NCBI RefSeq assembly: GCF_013166515.1
Contig: NZ_JABKKJ010000012.1
Coordinates: 1-64,000 of the forward strand
Length of the DNA: 64,000 nt
DNA from: Xylanibacter caecicola
Lineage (GTDB): Bacteria > Bacteroidota > Bacteroidia > Bacteroidales > Bacteroidaceae
Direction of reading: 5' to 3'
Both the position numbers and the translations under genes were made by a program. Below the pieces are notes generated by a model. That model saw only the letters and a program-made list of their open reading frames with translations. It was not told the DNA's origin and did no database searches. Of the stretch, positions 61,178 to 64,000 are shown one piece after another (the stretch's first letter is position 1; the number at the start of each line of letters is the position of its first letter).

Positions 61178-61453
61178 TTAATTCGTAACTAAATATATCT
61201 CACACGTGTCAAAGTTTATCTCCCAACTACCACTTTCGGTGCTTTCCCACTGATACTTCTCAGCCATGCGGTCCCACCACGACTGGAACTTAGTACCTGT
61301 TTCTCCAAGGTCTTTAACCAATTTCTCATACAGCTCGCTATTGTCCGCCGTGAGAATCTTTGCAAGCTCGTTCAGTCCGTTGCGACGCTCAAACAGCGTC
61401 TGGATTTCGTTCTTTTCCTCGACAGTCACCTGTCCTATAAGTTTTTTTTCCAT
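61178..61453 (-). CDS. CXXX-repeat peptide modification system protein
   Basis: A 91-residue protein recognisable by GQVTVEEKNEIQTLFERRNGL at its start (cited only to its first words), helical to residue 65, then WWDRMAEKYQW and an acidic end. It matches the small conserved protein that accompanies CXXX-repeat RiPP genes in Bacteroidota. Its role is unknown, perhaps precursor recognition. It lies 16 bases after the maturase gene and ends the operon. Confidence 0.75.
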   Translation of the reverse strand: MEKKLIGQVTVEEKNEIQTLFERRNGLNELAKILTADNSELYEKLVKDLGETGTKFQSWWDRMAEKYQWESTESGSWEINFDTCEIYLVTN

Positions 61454-61469
61454 AATGTCATGTATTTAT

Positions 61470-62438
61470 TCACCATTCATCCTTTTTATCAAAGGGATCC
61501 AAGTAATCAATTTCCTTTATCTCCTGTTGTGGCAGGAACGCACCGTGTTTCCGAATAGCAGCCAGCAATTCACGGCTTGCATTACGTTCAAGATGAGCCA
61601 CCACACACTGCTCATGGCTTGGAGTGTTCAACTCGTATGTAGTCTTGCGGTTCAACCATACACAACGCTTGCATTGGCAGGCATCGCAATTACGGCAAAG
61701 GGGTGCATAATCCAACCTGTATAATTGCGGATTCTTGATGTCAAGCCCTGTCTGCAAGTCACCGATGCTGAACTTTACCTTGCCTAAGCCATAGTCTTCA
61801 TCATCACCGGCGAGATAGAACGCGGGACATATATAGAACTTCCCGTCGGGTGCAAGCGTAATATTTGCATCGCCCGCACAGCAATTGTTCATCTTGTCAA
61901 GCATCATACGGTCTGTAAGAATGTTCAGCTGCGGAGACTTGCCGCCAGCATATAACCTTTCCAACTCTTTTGACAGCGAGGCAAGTACGGAACTGTATGC
62001 CACGAAATCATCTTCCGTGAACTTTTCCATGTCCGTTATCACGACATTCAATCTTGCTGTTTTCTCCAATGCGGCTGATATTACTTCGTGTTCCTTAAAC
62101 AACTCTGTCCTGTCCGTGCGTACCACATAGACACAATCTTTGACAAAGTCCATATCCTTCAGCGTATGGCATCCTTCCACAACAAATACATCAGCACCTG
62201 TGCCGTTTCCGGCGGGCATTATCTTCGTGTGGTCTATTGTCTCTATTAGGTCATTATACTCCTGCGGCAATCCATAATCCGGATAGACAAACTGGATGTT
62301 CAGGTTCTCTTTCATGGCGAAAAGGATACCGGTCTTCATGTCGTCAAGACCTATAAGGCGGCGTTCTTTTTTGACATTGTCATAGTGACAGAACGAAACG
62401 GAAGTATCGTCCAATAATATAATAAGGTATTGCAGCAT
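61470..62438 (-). CDS. CXXX-repeat peptide maturase (SPASM-like, iron-sulfur)
   Basis: A 322-residue protein of the family found beside radical SAM genes for CXXX-repeat peptides. The N-terminal half is a degenerate barrel (MLQYLIILLDDTSVSFCHY) without a CxxxCxxC. The C-terminal half has SPASM-type cysteines (CCAGDANITLAPDGKFYICPAF and CRNCDACQCKRCVW near 260, each part of an Fe-S site). It probably works as a heterodimer with the radical SAM enzyme encoded 4 bases upstream. Reaction not known. Confidence 0.8.
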   Translation of the reverse strand: MLQYLIILLDDTSVSFCHYDNVKKERRLIGLDDMKTGILFAMKENLNIQFVYPDYGLPQEYNDLIETIDHTKIMPAGNGTGADVFVVEGCHTLKDMDFVKDCVYVVRTDRTELFKEHEVISAALEKTARLNVVITDMEKFTEDDFVAYSSVLASLSKELERLYAGGKSPQLNILTDRMMLDKMNNCCAGDANITLAPDGKFYICPAFYLAGDDEDYGLGKVKFSIGDLQTGLDIKNPQLYRLDYAPLCRNCDACQCKRCVWLNRKTTYELNTPSHEQCVVAHLERNASRELLAAIRKHGAFLPQQEIKEIDYLDPFDKKDEW

Positions 62439-62442
62439 GACT

Positions 62443-63693
62443 TCAGCAGGTTATTTCATTAGACTTAGGCTTGTTTCTCTCATACTCCTCACGCTCGCCT
62501 TCAAGCTCCAGTTTGCGGAACAGTTTGTTCCAGTAGTAGTTGTTGGCACGCACACGGGCTTTGTGCATCTTGCAGATAGCTGTGCTCCTTTGGAATATGG
62601 TATTCGTATAGGCGGCATCGTAGTTCTCACCTTGACACCACGCACAGCCGCTTGCCACCTCGCAGTCTATGCACTCCTGCGGAGACTGCGTGCAGCGGTC
62701 GAGCGTGAGGAACGGACGCAGCCTGTTCTTGTCTATGCCGTCATGCACGTTGCCTATCACCCATGCCTGCTTGTCACGCAGAGAATACTGCGCGAAACGA
62801 GTACAGGGATAGAAAATACCATTAGCATCTACAGCCAACATACGTCCGGCTCCACACCAGTTGTTATTCTCCAACACCTTGTCCATGGGCTTGCCTATGC
62901 TCTCAGAAAAGAAAGAGCAGGCGTAGTCCTTGTAATATCCGCCGTCAATGATTGCGTCAGCCAGCTGCATAAGCTGCTCCTCAAGCAACGCGTCGTCACC
63001 GTCCTTCCACACGTTCTCGAACACGCAGTTGATATTTACCTCATGGATGCCGAGGGAGTATAGGTGCAGTACGCTCTCGCATATATACGGGAGGTCGGCA
63101 CTGCTTATCGTAACCTTTGTCCCGGCACTGGGAAACTGTTCAAGCCACAGGGGGATGTTCTTCACGACGTCGTCGTATGAGCCGCGCTCATCTTTTGGCT
63201 TCGGCATAATACCCTGTTCCATTTCCGGTGTTTTCCAAATACGGTTCATGTCGTGCTTGCGGCGTGTACCGTCGATGGTGATGCCGATGGACAGATGTTC
63301 GCGGTTCTTCTTTATAAAGTTTTGCACCTTTTCCGTATGATAGTTAATACCATTCGTAGAGAAAGAAAAGCGGTAGGAGTTAAACCAGTGATGGTTTCTC
63401 TTGAACATCTCCGTTTTCAGATAGTCGCATATCCTGTCTATCAGGTCAATCTCAAGGAACGGCTCGCCGCCGATGAAGTCCCAAATGACACTTTCTTCCT
63501 TAAAATCGTCCTCATGTCCCAGAATGTAGTCTATAGCCTGCTTTGCCACTTCCCATGACATGCGCTCTTTTGTGTTTTTGCCCACGAGATAGCAATATTT
63601 GCAGGCAAGCTGGCAGTCCTTTGTCACGATGAATGTGATGCTCTTCGCAAGTTCTCCCCTCCATTCAGAAGACTTCGTTTTTAAGTTTTTCAT
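62443..63693 (-). CDS. Radical SAM/SPASM peptide maturase, CXXX-repeat target family
   Basis: A 416-residue radical SAM enzyme with the cluster motif CQLACKYCYLVG near residue 32, GGEPFLE near 78 and a SPASM domain with cysteines around FYPCTRFAQ and CIDCEVASGCAWCQG near 365. Such enzymes install thioether or C-C crosslinks on ribosomal peptides. The likely substrate is the 13-cysteine precursor encoded 68 bases upstream. The chemistry, sactionine or ranthionine type, cannot be told from sequence. Confidence 0.88.
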   Translation of the reverse strand: MKNLKTKSSEWRGELAKSITFIVTKDCQLACKYCYLVGKNTKERMSWEVAKQAIDYILGHEDDFKEESVIWDFIGGEPFLEIDLIDRICDYLKTEMFKRNHHWFNSYRFSFSTNGINYHTEKVQNFIKKNREHLSIGITIDGTRRKHDMNRIWKTPEMEQGIMPKPKDERGSYDDVVKNIPLWLEQFPSAGTKVTISSADLPYICESVLHLYSLGIHEVNINCVFENVWKDGDDALLEEQLMQLADAIIDGGYYKDYACSFFSESIGKPMDKVLENNNWCGAGRMLAVDANGIFYPCTRFAQYSLRDKQAWVIGNVHDGIDKNRLRPFLTLDRCTQSPQECIDCEVASGCAWCQGENYDAAYTNTIFQRSTAICKMHKARVRANNYYWNKLFRKLELEGEREEYERNKPKSNEITC

Positions 63694-63712
63694 AAAAGTA
63701 AATTAACAGATG

Positions 63713-63748
63713 GAATAAGGCATGACAGCGGTTATCAAGCCTTATCCC
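63713..63748 (-). promoter_or_regulatory. Intercistronic hairpin between precursor and maturase genes
   Basis: ATAAGGC (63715-63721) pairs perfectly with GCCTTAT (63739-63745), extendable by GG/CC with a bulge. It is placed where many RiPP operons keep a partial terminator or processing site to give excess precursor. Confidence 0.5.
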
Positions 63749-63761
63749 GAATCCAGTTTGT

Positions 63762-64000
63762 TTAACGGGAACTATGACCACAGCCATACGCACATGTTCC
63801 TGTACAGGTTCCGCTGCAATGATTCAGACAGGTTCCACGACATGATCCCTGACAAGAAGCATTGCAAGTTGTGTAACATGAACCTCTACAATTCCCGAGG
63901 CAACTTGCGCTGCAACCATAACGGCATCCCATAGGGGATTCTTCCGCAGCCTTCATAATAGCAGGCGTACCAGCCAGAACGATAGCGCCAAGAATGGGCA
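63762..64000 (-). CDS. CXXX-repeat RiPP precursor peptide (5' end outside window)
   Basis: The core has 13 cysteines spaced exactly every fourth residue (CRYGCSASCLGNCRGSC and so on to CAYGC), ending GHSSR. The spacers are mostly Gly, Ser, Thr, Asn and Arg. An ATG at 63956 starts the visible MKAAEESPMG, but the frame continues upstream without stop to the window edge as a hydrophobic leader (PILGAIVLAGTPAIMKAAEE), so the true start lies beyond 64000. Position and pattern identify it as substrate of the downstream radical SAM enzyme. The mature product and role are unknown. Confidence 0.88.
   Translation of the reverse strand, partial: PILGAIVLAGTPAIMKAAEESPMGCRYGCSASCLGNCRGSCYTTCNASCQGSCRGTCLNHCSGTCTGTCAYGCGHSSR

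Noticed and set aside
1..64000. tRNA, rRNA, tmRNA and known riboswitches
   Set aside because: I saw no cloverleaf with CCA-adjacent acceptor, no rRNA-like stretch and no riboswitch consensus in the gaps; a covariance-model scan could still find a diverged one.

Overview
The window is a chromosomal segment of a Bacteroidota bacterium, most likely order Bacteroidales and Prevotella-like. Support: repeated TAnnTTTG -7 boxes with an upstream TTTG, a type IX secretion (T9SS) sorting domain, the Bacteroidota lipoprotein N-acyltransferase family (Lnb/DUF4105), FISUMP and fimbrillin-like lipoproteins, an extended PurF, and modular intergenic repeats. No rRNA, tRNA or CRISPR array was recognised.

Layout. 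1-34.9 kb is mostly housekeeping: an ABC ATPase, secA, an alkaline-phosphatase-fold protein without its active site next to lnb, coaX with envelope genes (outer-membrane protein, LptC-like, CNNM/CorC, PpiD-like), endonuclease I, a glycosyltransferase with mtaB, a small lipoprotein, purF-carA-carB, an orphan polysaccharide export lipoprotein, uxaC, ansA, rubrerythrin, an M15 peptidase, a WG-repeat/YARHG lipoprotein and dapA. Intergenic DNA here holds a triplicated 66-bp repeat carrying promoter boxes, two copies of an undescribed three-way-junction element, and strong terminators.

35.1-51.8 kb is one leftward array encoding a polymorphic toxin system. A T9SS-sorted protein, a 1015-residue YD/RHS-type shell protein and a Sec-signal RHS protein (split by a one-base frameshift) come first. 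The RHS protein ends in an M91-like protease tip and is followed by a lipoprotein immunity candidate. Four orphan cassettes follow. Each has a stretch of the same RHS core, a different tip (lipase-like SHSMGG, or zincin-like HEVGH, HEAVH, HEFDH) and a translationally coupled lipoprotein, secreted or membrane protein as presumed immunity. One immunity gene is a tandem duplicate broken by an amber codon.

51.9-57.5 kb carries a DMT transporter, truA, and a leftward fimbrillin/FISUMP surface operon. Its leader is followed by a DNA segment bounded by 13-bp perfect inverted repeats (16/17 extended). The segment contains a textbook Bacteroidota promoter now pointing away from the operon and lies against a tyrosine recombinase. 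I read this as an invertible promoter caught in the OFF orientation. Inversion would also append nine residues to the recombinase.

58-64 kb holds a heavy-metal P1B ATPase, tatA-tatC and, at the right edge, a CXXX-repeat RiPP cluster: modification protein, maturase, radical SAM/SPASM enzyme and a precursor with 13 cysteines spaced exactly four apart, its leader truncated by the window end.
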